Counted from the first letter of the stretch, positions 26,472-36,835 are shown. The stretch is 64,000 nt of DNA from Paenibacillus faecalis (GCF_900289175.1 NZ_LT985747.1:3899036-3963035), one strand, 5' to 3'. Notes: generated from the sequence alone by a model not told the origin. Program-made: numbers and translations.

Positions 26472-27440
26472 TTAAGCCGATTTCTTCCGGTCGAGCAAGA
26501 CGGCAATCGCAATGACGATCCCCTTGACGACCATCTGATAGAAGGAATTGACACCAAGCAGGTTTAATCCGTTATTCAGCGTCCCGATAATGAGAACACC
26601 GATTAATGTACCTACAATCCGTCCGCGTCCACCCGACAGGCTCGTTCCGCCCAATACAACCGCTGCAATCGCATCCAATTCATACGATGTGCCAGCTGTT
26701 GGCTGTGCAGAATTCAGACGGGAAGTTAAGATCGCGCCTGCAAGAGCCGATAACATACCAGCCATGGAGTAAATCATGATTTTAACACGATCTACTTTAA
26801 TACCGGAAACTAGCGAAGCCTTCTCGTTGCCGCCAATAGCGTAAGTTTTACGACCAAACGAGGTTTTATGCAAAATCACCCACAGTATGGAAAATGTAAT
26901 GAGCATCGTAATAGCCGGTACTGGAATACCAAAGAAATATCCGCGACCGAATAACTGGAATGTAAGACTGTCGCCAAGGCCAGTAATCGGGTTACCGTTC
27001 GTATATACGAGTGTAAGTCCTCTGAAGATCGTCATCGATGCCAGCGTAGCAATAAAAGGAGCCATCTTGCCCTTGGTGATCATAAGACCGTTCATCATTC
27101 CCATCACACCGCCAAGCAAACAGCCAAGAATAATGGCCAGGATAGGATCAAATCCGGCTACCATCATATTAGCAACGAACGCACTGGACAGCGCCAACAT
27201 GGAGCCGACCGACAAGTCAATGCCGCCTGTCAAAATAACAAATGTCATACCAAAAGCAATCAAAGCATTAATAGACACCTGACGAAGCAGGTTCATAATG
27301 TTAAGCGGTTCCAAAAAGCTCGGATTAAGAACAGAAACGATAACAATGAGAATGATCAGTCCGAGCAGCGGACCCAACTTTTGCATTATATTAGAAACTG
27401 CAAAACCTTTTCCTGCCTTAGCCTCATTTATCGTTGTCAT
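26472..27440 (-). CDS. rbsC: Ribose ABC transporter permease RbsC
   Basis: The 322-residue permease has about ten membrane helices and the CUT2-family phrases FVILTGGIDLSVGSMLAL and GTSLSGGRGRIVGTLIGV. It forms the channel of the ribose importer, as a dimer with RbsA on the cytoplasmic face. Its ATG follows the rbsA stop by one base, which indicates translational coupling. Confidence 0.95.
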   Translation of the reverse strand: MTTINEAKAGKGFAVSNIMQKLGPLLGLIILIVIVSVLNPSFLEPLNIMNLLRQVSINALIAFGMTFVILTGGIDLSVGSMLALSSAFVANMMVAGFDPILAIILGCLLGGVMGMMNGLMITKGKMAPFIATLASMTIFRGLTLVYTNGNPITGLGDSLTFQLFGRGYFFGIPVPAITMLITFSILWVILHKTSFGRKTYAIGGNEKASLVSGIKVDRVKIMIYSMAGMLSALAGAILTSRLNSAQPTAGTSYELDAIAAVVLGGTSLSGGRGRIVGTLIGVLIIGTLNNGLNLLGVNSFYQMVVKGIVIAIAVLLDRKKSA

Positions 27441-27441
27441 T

Positions 27442-28923
27442 TTACTGCCCCCCTGTAGCCAAAGTCATGATATGTTCCTGAGTCGCGTGTTCACGATCCA
27501 GTTCACCAGAAATTTTACCCTCATGAACAACCAGAATCCGGTCGCTCATGCCAAGCACCTCAGGCAATTCCGAGGAGATCATAATGATCGCCACGCCTCT
27601 TTCCGTCAGCTCATTCATGAGCTGATAGATTTCTCTCTTCGCCCCGACATCGACACCGCGAGTGGGTTCATCCAAAATAAGAACTTTTGGACCAATCCCG
27701 ATCCATTTCGCGATAACGACCTTCTGTTGGTTACCACCTGACAGATTGCGTGCAGCTGTCTCTGATGTGTGCATCTTGATTTGCAGACGACTTGCCAGCA
27801 TATCGACAAATTCCTGCTCCTTCTTTCTAGAAATAAAACCTTTGGATGATAAACTGAATAAATTCGTTAACGCCATGTTTTCTCGGACCGAGAAATCAAG
27901 GACCAAGCCTTCACTTTTACGGTCCTCCGTAATAAATCCAATGCCATGCTTGAGCGCGTCATCCGGTTTTTTAATACTGACTTTTCGGCCGCGAATCCAT
28001 ATCTCACCACCATCCAGCGGGTCCAGACCGAAAATAGCTCTCATCATCTCCGTTCGTCCTGCCCCCATCAGTCCGGAAACACCAACAATTTCTCCGGCAC
28101 GAACAGAAAAACTCACATCTTTGAACCGATCCTTACCAGAGATGTTCTTTACCTCAAGCACCACTTCTCCTACTTTCGGATGACGAGCCGGGTAGCGTTC
28201 GGTAAGCTCTCTTCCGACCATTTTTTTAACCACTTCATCAAAGCCCGTCTCCGAAATCGGTTTCGTATCTACCGTTTTACCGTCCCGCATAACCGTAATC
28301 CGGTCACAGATGGCAAAGATCTCTTCCATCCGGTGGGAGATATATACGATAGACACGCCTTCTTTCTTCAATGAATGGATCACTTCAAACAGCTTCTGAA
28401 TTTCGCGCTCGGTCAGCGCAGCTGTCGGCTCATCCATAATGATCACCTTCGCATTCGTCATCAGTGCCTTTGCGATCTCGATCATCTGCTGCTGACCAAC
28501 AGAGCATTCCCCCGCCTCTTGCGTCAAGGGAATCGTGACGGACAATTTGCGGAACTGTTCATTTGCAAGCGCCTTCATTTGATTCATATTTAAAAACCCG
28601 AATCTCGTTGTCCGTTCCTTTCCAATAAACAAATTGTCTAAAACGGTCATATCCGGCCAAATGTTCAGCTCCTGATGGATAAACGCAATGCCTCTTTCTT
28701 CGGCCTCTTTCGGGCTTGCGAAATACGTTTCCTGTCCATCGATCGTAATCATTCCCTCATCACGATGATGAAGGCCGGTCAAAATGTTCATCAACGTTGA
28801 TTTTCCGGCCCCATTCTCCCCCATTAACGCATGAACTTCTCCTTCACGAAGATCAAAGTCTACGCCTGACAAAACACGGTTAGCGCCAAAGGACTTATGA
28901 ATGTTTCTCATCTCGATGTTCAT
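27442..28923 (-). CDS. rbsA: Ribose ABC transporter ATPase RbsA (double domain)
   Basis: The 493-residue protein has two fused ABC domains. The first has Walker [10 protein letters not shown] and signature [15 protein letters not shown]. The second has a degenerate P-loop ([10 protein letters not shown]), signature [14 protein letters not shown] and Walker [15 protein letters not shown]. This degenerate second Walker A is normal for sugar ATPases of the CUT2 class. The start is at ATG 28923, 8 bases after AAGGAGGA; the frame is open 32 codons upstream across the end of rbsD, but that part is not family-like. It sits between rbsD and rbsC. Confidence 0.95.
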   Translation of the reverse strand: MNIEMRNIHKSFGANRVLSGVDFDLREGEVHALMGENGAGKSTLMNILTGLHHRDEGMITIDGQETYFASPKEAEERGIAFIHQELNIWPDMTVLDNLFIGKERTTRFGFLNMNQMKALANEQFRKLSVTIPLTQEAGECSVGQQQMIEIAKALMTNAKVIIMDEPTAALTEREIQKLFEVIHSLKKEGVSIVYISHRMEEIFAICDRITVMRDGKTVDTKPISETGFDEVVKKMVGRELTERYPARHPKVGEVVLEVKNISGKDRFKDVSFSVRAGEIVGVSGLMGAGRTEMMRAIFGLDPLDGGEIWIRGRKVSIKKPDDALKHGIGFITEDRKSEGLVLDFSVRENMALTNLFSLSSKGFISRKKEQEFVDMLASRLQIKMHTSETAARNLSGGNQQKVVIAKWIGIGPKVLILDEPTRGVDVGAKREIYQLMNELTERGVAIIMISSELPEVLGMSDRILVVHEGKISGELDREHATQEHIMTLATGGQ

Positions 28924-28936
28924 CACACATTCCTCC

Positions 28937-29338
28937 TTATAGGCCAAAGTAAACGCCTGCCTGCAAAATGCAATTCGCGTATGGCTTCGCTTCTCCTGTA
29001 CGGATAACAGCTTTTGCATGGCGAGTCAGTTCCTTGAACTGCTCATGTGGACAGGCTTCAATCGTACAGTCCTTGAATTGATGTTGAATAAATTGCAGTG
29101 CTTCCTGGTTATCCGCCTTCATTTCATCGGCGATAATTACTTTTTCGATAACCATATCTTCAGATACGGCATCAACGACATCACGAAAGCTAGGCTGACC
29201 AAATGTTAATGCAAGGTCAATTTTGGGGACCCCATCAGGAACCGGAAGGCCCACATCTGCAATAACAATCATATCGGTATGTCCGAGATCTGCCAGCACT
29301 TTCGCGATATGGCTGTTTAGCATTCCATTTCTCTTCAT
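28937..29338 (-). CDS. rbsD: D-ribose pyranase RbsD
   Basis: The 133-residue protein catalyses interconversion of the pyranose and furanose forms of ribose so that RbsK can use it. Diagnostic segments are [16 protein letters not shown], containing the catalytic His, [13 protein letters not shown] near the N-terminus, and a C-terminal [13 protein letters not shown]. The start is ATG 29338 after AAAGGAG; it lies one base after the rbsK stop. Length matches the family. Confidence 0.95.
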   Translation of the reverse strand: MKRNGMLNSHIAKVLADLGHTDMIVIADVGLPVPDGVPKIDLALTFGQPSFRDVVDAVSEDMVIEKVIIADEMKADNQEALQFIQHQFKDCTIEACPHEQFKELTRHAKAVIRTGEAKPYANCILQAGVYFGL

Positions 29339-29339
29339 A

Positions 29340-30218
29340 TTAAAGACTCCTTTCGACTTCACTGCGTGTCGGCATTCCTCCTTGAGCTCCAAATTTCATG
29401 ACAGACAAGGAGGCCGCTCTATTGGCAAATTTCAAGCTGTTCTGAAGATCCATTCCTTCGGCAAGTGCTACAGCTAATGCTCCGTTAAATGTATCGCCTG
29501 CTCCTGTCGTGTCCACCACTTCAACTTTATAACCCGGGACCACAACTTCCTGTGTTCCATCGAAATAACGAACCCCTTTTTTACCTTCTGTGACGAATAA
29601 TTTGTTCGGGTATTTGCGAAGTACCTCTCCAAGCGGCTCATCTCTGAATAAAATAGCCGCCTCATGCTCATTCGGCGTAATATAAGCAGCCTGTTCGATC
29701 AATGTCTGCGATACCGGACGGGCAGGTGCAGGATTTAACATCAGCGGCACGTTATATTCCGCACACAAGTTGCTAACATGAACAACCGTTTCCTCCGGAA
29801 TTTCTTGCTGAATCAAAACCATATCCGAAGCTCTGATTACTTCAACCGCTTTGTCTACATAAGCTGGTGTAACCAAATCATTAGCAGCCTTGACAACAAC
29901 AATACTGTTATCTCCCTCGGCCAATACAATGTGAGCCGTTCCCGTCATCACATCTGTAACCGGTTCCACATAGTCTGTAATCACACCATTGGATTGAAAA
30001 TTGTTCAAAACGGCTTCGCCATATAGATCATCACCGACACAACCGATCATCGTAACCTCTGCGCCAAGTCTGGCAGCAGCTATAGCCTGGTTGGCCCCTT
30101 TACCTCCGGGAACCGTCATAAAGCTCTCGCCAAGTACGGTTTCTCCGGCTCCGGGGCGTTTGGATGATGTTACTACCAAATCCATAGAGGCACTTCCCAC
30201 AACTGTGATTTTTGCCAT
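29340..30218 (-). CDS. rbsK: Ribokinase RbsK
   Basis: The 292-residue PfkB-family kinase phosphorylates ribose to ribose 5-phosphate for the pentose phosphate pathway. It has the N-terminal PfkB signature region [18 protein letters not shown] and the C-terminal signature with the catalytic base, [18 protein letters not shown]. Its ATG overlaps the rbsR stop as TAATG, and rbsD follows immediately. Confidence 0.96.
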   Translation of the reverse strand: MAKITVVGSASMDLVVTSSKRPGAGETVLGESFMTVPGGKGANQAIAAARLGAEVTMIGCVGDDLYGEAVLNNFQSNGVITDYVEPVTDVMTGTAHIVLAEGDNSIVVVKAANDLVTPAYVDKAVEVIRASDMVLIQQEIPEETVVHVSNLCAEYNVPLMLNPAPARPVSQTLIEQAAYITPNEHEAAILFRDEPLGEVLRKYPNKLFVTEGKKGVRYFDGTQEVVVPGYKVEVVDTTGAGDTFNGALAVALAEGMDLQNSLKFANRAASLSVMKFGAQGGMPTRSEVERSL

Positions 30219-31201
30219 TATAAAACCACCTTTCTCGTCGTTTGACGCTCTATAAATTTTACAGGATATTGAATACTGTGATGTTCGACATGCTGACCTT
30301 CAATGAACTGAATAAGCAATTTTGCTGCTTTCCTGCCCATTTCATAAGCGGGCTGATGAATCGTAGAAAGAGACGGAACAAGCAGTTTGCTTAATGGAAT
30401 ATCATCAAAACCGATAATTTGCACATCTTCCGGCACCCTTTTCCCCAACCGATGCGCTTCCTGAAGCACAGCGGATGCAACCATATCATTACTGGCTAAA
30501 ACGCCATCGGTGTCCGGATATTGATCAAACAATTCCTTAGCCCAATCTTCTGCTTCGGTTAAAGAAAACGATGTCGTCAAAAATACATCATAGGAGATGC
30601 CCAGCTCTTGAAGAACCTCAATGGCTCCTTCAGAGCGCTCCCTGGCAGGCCGTACATGAGTAGGACCTTGCAATACGGTAATCTTCTTGCTGCCGCGCCG
30701 CACGATCTCCCGAGCTGCGATTCTTCCGCCTTCTCGGCCGTCTGCAAATACGGATGGACGATCATTGGAAGTTCTGTCCAAAAAAACAACTGGAATTTTC
30801 AAGTTTGCGTACATATCTGCATCAAAATCATTGGTTGAAGAAATCACACCGACAACATTATTCTGGATAAAAGTCTGGATATAATCCATTTCCTTCTCCC
30901 TGCTTTCATCACTGTTACCGAAGATCAGGCGGTAATCATTCTCCTGCATCTCATCTTCAACACCGCGAGCCAGCTGTGGAAAATAAGGGTTGGTGATATC
31001 GGGAAGCAACAATCCAATTAATTTCGATTTTCTTTTAAATAAAGAACGGGCTACTTCATTCGGCGCATAATTCAACTCACGAATTGCATCCTCAACTTTT
31101 CTTCGCGTATCTTCATGAACATAGCCATTCTGATTGATGACTCTCGATACAGTTGCAACAGAAACCCCAGCTGCCATCGCTACTTGTTTAATGGTTGCCA
31201 A
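30218..31201 (-). CDS. rbsR: LacI family ribose operon repressor RbsR
   Basis: The 327-residue regulator has a LacI helix-turn-helix (ATIKQVAMAAGVSVATVSRV) and hinge helix at residues 1-60. A periplasmic-binding-protein-like effector domain follows (IGLLLPDITNPYFPQLARGV, DGVLASNDMVASAVLQEA). Initiation is at a TTG codon (31201) with GAGGTGGGA 6-7 bases upstream. It is the first gene of the operon it is expected to repress; ribose should release it. A perfect palindrome lies between promoter and start. Confidence 0.93.
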   Translation of the reverse strand: MATIKQVAMAAGVSVATVSRVINQNGYVHEDTRRKVEDAIRELNYAPNEVARSLFKRKSKLIGLLLPDITNPYFPQLARGVEDEMQENDYRLIFGNSDESREKEMDYIQTFIQNNVVGVISSTNDFDADMYANLKIPVVFLDRTSNDRPSVFADGREGGRIAAREIVRRGSKKITVLQGPTHVRPARERSEGAIEVLQELGISYDVFLTTSFSLTEAEDWAKELFDQYPDTDGVLASNDMVASAVLQEAHRLGKRVPEDVQIIGFDDIPLSKLLVPSLSTIHQPAYEMGRKAAKLLIQFIEGQHVEHHSIQYPVKFIERQTTRKVVL

Positions 31202-31222
31202 ATTAATCCCACCTCATTCATC

Positions 31223-31236
31223 TGTAACCGGTTACA
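31223..31236 (-). promoter_or_regulatory. RbsR operator upstream of rbsR
   Basis: TGTAACCGGTTACA is a perfect 14-bp palindrome with the central CG typical of LacI-family operators, 22 bp before the rbsR start codon. A candidate minus-strand promoter reads TTGCAG, a 17-bp spacer and TATGTT at about 31245-31275, upstream of the operator. Binding here would block elongation or initiation of the ribose operon. Confidence 0.8.
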
Positions 31237-31294
31237 TCTATAACATAACATATTATATTTAGCCCTGCAAGCGATTTTTCATGCGTATAACGGA

Positions 31295-32254
31295 TTACTT
31301 TAACGAACGGGCTATGCGAAAACCACAATTGCCTGAGGAGCTGTCGGGCGTGTTGGAGCTTCGAGCCGCCACTCGGTAACGGTTGCAGTAGGACCGATGA
31401 CATAAGTATGACCCACCGCGCATTGACCGTTTGCCTGTAACCCGTGTATATACCGGATTGCGGGCAGACGTTTGTCTGTGATAGGCTGGGCTGAACCAGT
31501 CTTTGCACCATTCCCATACGTTTCCAGACATATTATGAAGCCCGTATCCGTTCGGTTCATAAGCATCCACCGGCGCCGTCCCAATGTAACCATCAAGCGC
31601 ACTGTTTCGAACCGGAAATTTTCCCTGCCATATGTTGCAGCGATGCTTATTGTCCGGTTTTAACAGATCTCCCCAAGGATAGGTTTTACGCTCCAATCCA
31701 CCGCGGGCAGCATATTCCCATTCCGCTTCAGTTAGCAGCCGAGCCTCTGCCCATTGACAGTACGCCTCCGCATCATTCCAGGAAACATGAACGACCGGAT
31801 GATCCATCCGATCTTGAATGTGCGAGTCCGGTCCTTCAGGAGCGGACCAGCAGGCTCCTTCGACGACAAGCCACCACGGCACATCCTGAGGTCTACTGCT
31901 CGTATGCTGTCTGGTCTCTTCTGAAGCCAGCAGATGAAAAACATAAGACCATCCGAAGCGTTCAGCTTCCGTTACGTAACCTGTAGCATCCACAAAAACT
32001 TTAAATTCAGCGTTTGTCACCGCATAACGAGAAACCTGAAAGGAATCGATCTCCACTTGGCGGACGGGCCCTTCTCCATCGGCTGGAAAACCTTCCTGGG
32101 AATCGGCCCCCATCGAGAAAGTCCCCCCAGGGATCGTAATCATATTGTCTTGTGAAGGCTTTACAATCTCGGGCGTTATATGTATTTGTTTCTGAATGTT
32201 GTTCAACGAAATTTGTTCTCTAGCACCTGCACAACAGGAAGATCGCATATTCAA
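31295..32254 (-). CDS. Formylglycine-generating enzyme (SUMF1/FGE family)
   Basis: The 319-residue protein has the complete FGE-sulfatase fold: IPGGTFSMGADSQEGFPADG, VSRYAVTNAEFKVFV, ARLLTEAEWEYAARGG and GNVWEWCKDWF. The active-site pair Cys285 and Cys290 lies in RGGSYLCHRSYC, matching the copper-binding Cys336/Cys341 of human FGE. It is therefore a true oxidase converting the Cys of a CxPxR motif to formylglycine, not a cysteine-less relative. The N-terminus (SSCCAGAR, residues 5-12) carries a CxxxR motif that resembles its own target motif with Gly replacing Pro. No sulfatase is encoded in the window. The start is TTG 32254 with GGGAGGG 7 bases upstream; ATG two codons later is the alternative. 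Confidence 0.88.
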   Translation of the reverse strand: MNMRSSCCAGAREQISLNNIQKQIHITPEIVKPSQDNMITIPGGTFSMGADSQEGFPADGEGPVRQVEIDSFQVSRYAVTNAEFKVFVDATGYVTEAERFGWSYVFHLLASEETRQHTSSRPQDVPWWLVVEGACWSAPEGPDSHIQDRMDHPVVHVSWNDAEAYCQWAEARLLTEAEWEYAARGGLERKTYPWGDLLKPDNKHRCNIWQGKFPVRNSALDGYIGTAPVDAYEPNGYGLHNMSGNVWEWCKDWFSPAYHRQTSARNPVYTRVTGKRSMRGGSYLCHRSYCNRYRVAARSSNTPDSSSGNCGFRIARSLK

Positions 32255-32421
32255 TGGACTGCCCTCCCACCATTTCTAGAAGATCCGCTCAACTGTTTGA
32301 AAACGTTCGCAAGTATTATACCACCTTTCGAGAAAGTGAAGAACTACTTGTCGAAGTCAAGCCTCAAAGGTGGGATGGGTTTCCTTGACCCATAATTCGC
32401 ACAGGGTGGCAGAGATAAATC

Positions 32422-32472
32422 AAAAAGATCGAGTACAGGGGCAAATGTATTCATCCCTAACTCGACCTTTTT
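32422..32472 (-). terminator. Terminator of the glucosidase pair
   Basis: AAAAAGATCGAGT at 32422-32434 pairs with ACTCGACCTTTTT ending at 32472, with one mismatch and inner pairing of AGGG/CCCT. On the minus strand it ends in CTTTTTGATTT. It follows the debranching-enzyme-like gene by about 70 bp and could act in both directions. Confidence 0.75.
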
Positions 32473-32542
32473 GCAAGGGTAACGATTATCCCATAGTAAT
32501 TAAACACTACTTCCGGGACATCCCTCTAACGCTTCCCCACGC

Positions 32543-34765
32543 CTAATTTACAACCGGATGATGTTTCAAATCCAATGGTTCGGCAAAGGAAACACCTTTC
32601 AAAATCTGATGGTTTCTTTCTCGCTGATCGGCACGTGCTTGTAACCATGCAGCTTCGATCTCCTTGATCGCCTCGTTCTGACCATCACGCAAGCTTACTG
32701 TTAAACTGCGGTCTGTCTGGGTTATCACTAACTCGGAGCCAGAAACAACCTCCATCTCAACGATCTCAAACGGAGAAACATCCACGGTCGCTGTAAGCGA
32801 AATATCCTTGAATTGATAGCGATACTCCTTGACAGAATCAGCATGATAGCTTGCTGTAATAAGGCCGTTTCCTACTTTAATCCGATAGTCAAGATCCTTG
32901 ATTTCCCCTGGAATTCGCGGAGCAAGAGTCAAAGTATTGTTGATCAGATCCGGACGAACGCCCAAGAAATATTGATACCATACCCGCAGATGCTCCGCAT
33001 TGGACCATGCTTGAAGATACGCTCCTGTCAGCTTCGCCCAATCCTCTCCTTCCAGAGGGTAAGCATCCATGTTCTCGCAAAGACCGCCAACAACCCCTTT
33101 ATTCAAGGCCATCCAGTTCATATTCTTAAATAATTGATAAGCTACTTCTTCTTCTCCCGCCTCAATCATACGCTGCATCGCAATTCCGTTCAGCCAAATC
33201 CACACGGCACCGTTATGATAAGCCGCATCTTTATGATAATGATGAGTTAAATGGAACGGGTGGAACAACGGATGATTCCGGTCCAGTGAAGCAACTCCCC
33301 AAGGGTATACAAGCTCTTCCCAAGCTGTACGGATAGCCTGACAAGCAAATGCCTCATCATCAAACATGTCAAAAGCAAAAAGCTGATTCGGACGCAGTGA
33401 AAATTCCGGCTTCCCTTCCTTATCCAATCTGTCCGCCAGATAAGGGTGCGCATCATCCCGATAATCCTTCTCAAAATTGTCCTTCAGCTGCTTCGCAATA
33501 TTCCTCCACTGCTTCGCATGGTCCTCATCATTCATATACTCGGCAAAGTAAACACCGGCAAGCAGTTGATGGTACCATAACGCCTGAATATCATTAGCAC
33601 GTGTATCCCGAGGAGAGTAGGAACGAAGCTCGCTGTCGCGGGCATCCATCCATGTTTCATTGTCGGCATGCATCAGATAACCCTTCTCATCCATCCAATG
33701 ATCGATCGAACCCTGGATGCTATTGATTACAGCAGGATACAGCTCTCTAATAATCTCGGTGTCACCTGAGTATTTAACATAGTCCTGCAACTGGATAATA
33801 AAACGAGGCGTCCCGTCTGTCGTATGGTAATCGATGTTTTCAGGAGCAAGAATATTAGGCACTCTGCCAAAAAATTTGGAATCCTTATCCGTGTTCTGGA
33901 ATTTGGCAAAAGACAGCAAAATATTTCTTGCCGTTTCAAATTGCCCGCTAACCAAAACAGCCCCCGGCATCGAAATGAATTGATCCCGTCCCCAATATTC
34001 GTTAAACCAAGGGAGCCCAGCATAGATCCCGTCGCCTTGCTGTCTTGTAACAAGCTGATCCATCGTAATGTTCATCCAGCGATGTGCCAGCTCCAGCGTT
34101 TCATCGCTGCTGCTCATATTTGTATTGTGAAGGAGCAGATTTTCCATACGCTCTATACGTTCCATCTTAAGACGATCGACCTGATCTCTTGTATCCCGTA
34201 AAAGGGCTGCAGCTTCTGCCGCCGTTTTACCAACCGCGATATAGAAACCTTCATCCTTCGCATCCGCATAGATGATCTGCCCCTCCATAGCAACAGGCTG
34301 AAGCCGCTTGGAGCCGACCGCAATAACCCAACCTTCCGTCAAAGCCGAGAAGACAAGAATATCCCCCTCTTGACCAATCGCCTTCACATTGTCTCCCAAC
34401 AGCTCTAAACCGATCTGCTGCTCTGCTCCAGTGAGGCTGACTTCCAGCACATTTTTATAATCCAGCATCCACAACTCTTCTGTCAGAGCCTCATGCTCAC
34501 GTACCATTTTATAAGGGTAAACGCACACTTTGGATTGTTGATTATCCAGTTTACTGCTGCCATGATACAAATGATAACCTTGAAAAATTCTGCATTTCGC
34601 AATATTCAATCCGGCAAAATAAGCATGCTCCGGATGATTGTTCAAATGGGATTGAGTAAAATAAAAGGCCGCTTCCTTGTTGGTAAAGGAGATGCTTCGA
34701 TTATCTTCGCTAGCTACGAACGTCTTCATTTCATCTAAAATCGATTTCTCTTTCATATTCATCAT
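32543..34765 (-). CDS. Glycogen-debranching-like amylo-alpha-1,6-glucosidase
   Basis: The 740-residue protein has a beta-rich N-terminal domain and a C-terminal (alpha/alpha)6-barrel of the glycogen debranching enzyme class. Key segments are LPWFNEYWGRDQFISMPG, RDTRANDIQALWYHQLL and YHNGAVWIWLNGIAMQRM, where the acidic residues of the barrel supply catalysis. There is no signal peptide, so it acts in the cytoplasm on imported oligosaccharides. The start is ATG 34765 with GGGGAGG 6 bases before it. It is the second gene after the GH13 glucosidase (gap 81 bp). Assignment to GDE_C-type enzymes is firm; the exact linkage cleaved is inferred. Confidence 0.82.
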   Translation of the reverse strand: MMNMKEKSILDEMKTFVASEDNRSISFTNKEAAFYFTQSHLNNHPEHAYFAGLNIAKCRIFQGYHLYHGSSKLDNQQSKVCVYPYKMVREHEALTEELWMLDYKNVLEVSLTGAEQQIGLELLGDNVKAIGQEGDILVFSALTEGWVIAVGSKRLQPVAMEGQIIYADAKDEGFYIAVGKTAAEAAALLRDTRDQVDRLKMERIERMENLLLHNTNMSSSDETLELAHRWMNITMDQLVTRQQGDGIYAGLPWFNEYWGRDQFISMPGAVLVSGQFETARNILLSFAKFQNTDKDSKFFGRVPNILAPENIDYHTTDGTPRFIIQLQDYVKYSGDTEIIRELYPAVINSIQGSIDHWMDEKGYLMHADNETWMDARDSELRSYSPRDTRANDIQALWYHQLLAGVYFAEYMNDEDHAKQWRNIAKQLKDNFEKDYRDDAHPYLADRLDKEGKPEFSLRPNQLFAFDMFDDEAFACQAIRTAWEELVYPWGVASLDRNHPLFHPFHLTHHYHKDAAYHNGAVWIWLNGIAMQRMIEAGEEEVAYQLFKNMNWMALNKGVVGGLCENMDAYPLEGEDWAKLTGAYLQAWSNAEHLRVWYQYFLGVRPDLINNTLTLAPRIPGEIKDLDYRIKVGNGLITASYHADSVKEYRYQFKDISLTATVDVSPFEIVEMEVVSGSELVITQTDRSLTVSLRDGQNEAIKEIEAAWLQARADQRERNHQILKGVSFAEPLDLKHHPVVN

Positions 34766-34846
34766 TGCTAACCTCCCCAAAAATGGAAGAGACGGCTCAT
34801 TAGCATGTCCGCCTTTCCTAATCAAAAAACAGTCTGTTTACAACGA

Positions 34847-36514
34847 CTACAGCATATATACTCTTGCTTCATAAGGATGAAGCATATCTCTGTCAGGATG
34901 ATCTGCATAGTTGGACAGCAGCAATGTCGCATTCGCCAATTGAAGCAGATCCGCTTCCTTGCCCAGCTCTGCAGCCGAATCGGTCAAGTTGGTGATGATT
35001 ACAGCCTTCTTGTCATCCAAAGTTCGAGTATAGGCAAAGATCGCTGGATGATCCGGCATGATCAGATCATAAGTTCCATACGTAAAGATGCGATTTTCCT
35101 TCTTCATCCGAATCATTTTCTTGTAGAAGCCAAGAACTGAGTATTCTTTTTGCAGCTGATCCTGAACGTTGATTTTCTTATAGTTATCGTTGATACCAAG
35201 CCAAGGCTTGCCTTTTGTAAACCCTGCATTCTCTTCCGATGACCACTGCATTGGCGTTCTGGAATTATCACGGCTGGATGCCCAAATGATCTTCATAATT
35301 TCTTCGTGAGGAATGCCTTCCTCTCGTTTTTTCCGATACATATTGCGGTCTGCCACATCATCGTACTCTTCGATCGTGTTAAACTTAACGTTGGTCATCC
35401 CGATCTCTTGCCCTTGGTATATAAAAGGAGTTCCCTGCATCAAAAAGTACATAGCTGCGAAAGCTGTTGCACTCTCATACCAGTACACGCTGTCATTTCC
35501 CCAAGTGGACACGCTTCTTGGCTTATCGTGGTTCTCGATAAACAAGGCGTTCCATCCGATGCCTTCGAGAGACTTTTGCCATTTCGTTAATATTTTTTTC
35601 AGTCCCGGAATGTCCAGCTGATTTCCTTCATCCGTCTGCTTCCACAATCCCAGATGTTCAAACTGGAACACCATATTAAACTTCCCTCGGGTTTCGCAGA
35701 TCCAGTCCAGAAGATCTTCCTGATCTTCCACATTAACTCCATTGGCCTCTCCGACCGTCATAATGTCATACTTGGCAAATGTCTCTTCTTTTAATTCCTG
35801 AAGATATGTCTGAATTCCCTTCACATTCATATGCTTCTGAAAAGAAGATACATATTTCAGGCCATGCGGGTTTTCCATATCCATCAGCCCTTCTTCCTTG
35901 TGGATATGGCTGATTGCATCAACACGGAAGCCATCGATCCCTTTATCGAGCCACCAGTTGATCATGTTGTAAACGGACTCCCGAACTTCTGGATTTGCCC
36001 AATTCAGATCGGGCTGCTTCTCCGAAAAGATATGAAGATAGTACTGATCCGTTTCTTTATCATATTTCCAGGCAGAGCCACTGAAAATACTTTCCCAGTT
36101 ATTCGGTTCTGCACCGTTCTTGCCATCTCTCCAAATATACCAATCCCGCTTCGGATTATCCCTGGAGGAACGGGATTCCACAAACCAAGGGTGCTCATCA
36201 CTTGTATGATTAATGACAAGATCGATAATCAGCTTCATGCCTCTGCTGTGGACTTCATCCAGCAGTTGATCAAAATCCTCCATCGTACCGAATTCATCCA
36301 TAATATCTTGATAATCGCTAATATCATATCCATTATCATCGTTTGGAGATTTGTACATTGGACAAATCCAGATCACATCGATTCCAAGCTCCTTAATATA
36401 GTCAAGCTTCGAAATCATTCCTTGCAAATCGCCGATACCGTCTCCGTTGGAATCCATAAAGCTTCTTGGATACACTTGATACGCTATGGCTTCTTTCCAC
36501 CATTTCTGTTGCAC
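34847..36514 (-). CDS. malL: GH13 alpha-glucosidase (oligo-1,6-glucosidase type)
   Basis: The 555-residue cytosolic GH13 enzyme has nucleophile Asp199 in GFRVDAISH, acid/base Glu256 in TVGEANG and the third acid Asp330 in FIENHDKPR. The opening WWKEAIAYQVYPRSFMD and region I LVINHTSDEHPWF are typical of MalL/oligo-1,6-glucosidases that hydrolyse isomaltose, isomaltotriose and panose. The start is read as GTG 36514, about 10 bases after AAAGGTG. With the debranching-like gene it forms a two-gene unit behind the LplABC-type transporter. Trehalose-6-phosphate hydrolase is an alternative within the same family. Confidence 0.85.
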   Translation of the reverse strand: MQQKWWKEAIAYQVYPRSFMDSNGDGIGDLQGMISKLDYIKELGIDVIWICPMYKSPNDDNGYDISDYQDIMDEFGTMEDFDQLLDEVHSRGMKLIIDLVINHTSDEHPWFVESRSSRDNPKRDWYIWRDGKNGAEPNNWESIFSGSAWKYDKETDQYYLHIFSEKQPDLNWANPEVRESVYNMINWWLDKGIDGFRVDAISHIHKEEGLMDMENPHGLKYVSSFQKHMNVKGIQTYLQELKEETFAKYDIMTVGEANGVNVEDQEDLLDWICETRGKFNMVFQFEHLGLWKQTDEGNQLDIPGLKKILTKWQKSLEGIGWNALFIENHDKPRSVSTWGNDSVYWYESATAFAAMYFLMQGTPFIYQGQEIGMTNVKFNTIEEYDDVADRNMYRKKREEGIPHEEIMKIIWASSRDNSRTPMQWSSEENAGFTKGKPWLGINDNYKKINVQDQLQKEYSVLGFYKKMIRMKKENRIFTYGTYDLIMPDHPAIFAYTRTLDDKKAVIITNLTDSAAELGKEADLLQLANATLLLSNYADHPDRDMLHPYEARVYML

Positions 36515-36634
36515 TCTTTAAAAACACCTTTCCAAGATACTTTATGTAAGTTGAATTAGAGACTTCAGCCTTAACATCACTACGAATTCGGATTATTCTT
36601 CCGATCGCTCTTGCCCCCAGATTTCTTTTATTTT

Positions 36635-36662
36635 TCTATATAATGTTGAAATCCGGTGACAA
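36635..36662 (-). promoter_or_regulatory. Candidate promoter of the glucosidase pair
   Basis: On the minus strand TTGTCA (36662-36657), a 16-bp spacer and TATAGA (36640-36635) form a sigma-A-like promoter. It is 120 bp upstream of the GH13 start and beyond the transporter terminator. The rest of the 321-bp gap at 36515-36835 is AT-rich with no gene visible. Confidence 0.45.
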
Positions 36663-36767
36663 AGGCGCCCACTGTCGTTTCTCCAAAATAATTCCGCCTT
36701 CTTCGTTGAAGCACTTTTATATCTTTAATTCAATCTACATTGTTCATTTTTCTTGATTTATCTTACT

Positions 36768-36809
36768 AAAAATAAAGGGCTGCACCCGTGACACACAAAG
36801 TGCAACCCT
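36768..36809 (-). terminator. Terminator of the sugar ABC operon
   Basis: AGGGCTGCAC (36776-36785) pairs with GTGCAACCCT (36800-36809), one mismatch. On the minus strand it is followed by TTATTTTTAG. It lies 27 bp past the second permease gene. Confidence 0.75.
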
Positions 36810-36835
36810 AAAATCATCATAAATCACAGTATGAT

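Noticed and set aside
28924..29019. 32-codon extension of rbsA
   Set aside because: It overlaps the end of rbsD and does not resemble sugar ABC ATPases; AAGGAGGA before 28923 marks the true start.
35831..36559. 242-codon frame opposite the GH13 glucosidase
   Set aside because: Shadow; the minus-strand frame has all catalytic residues of GH13.
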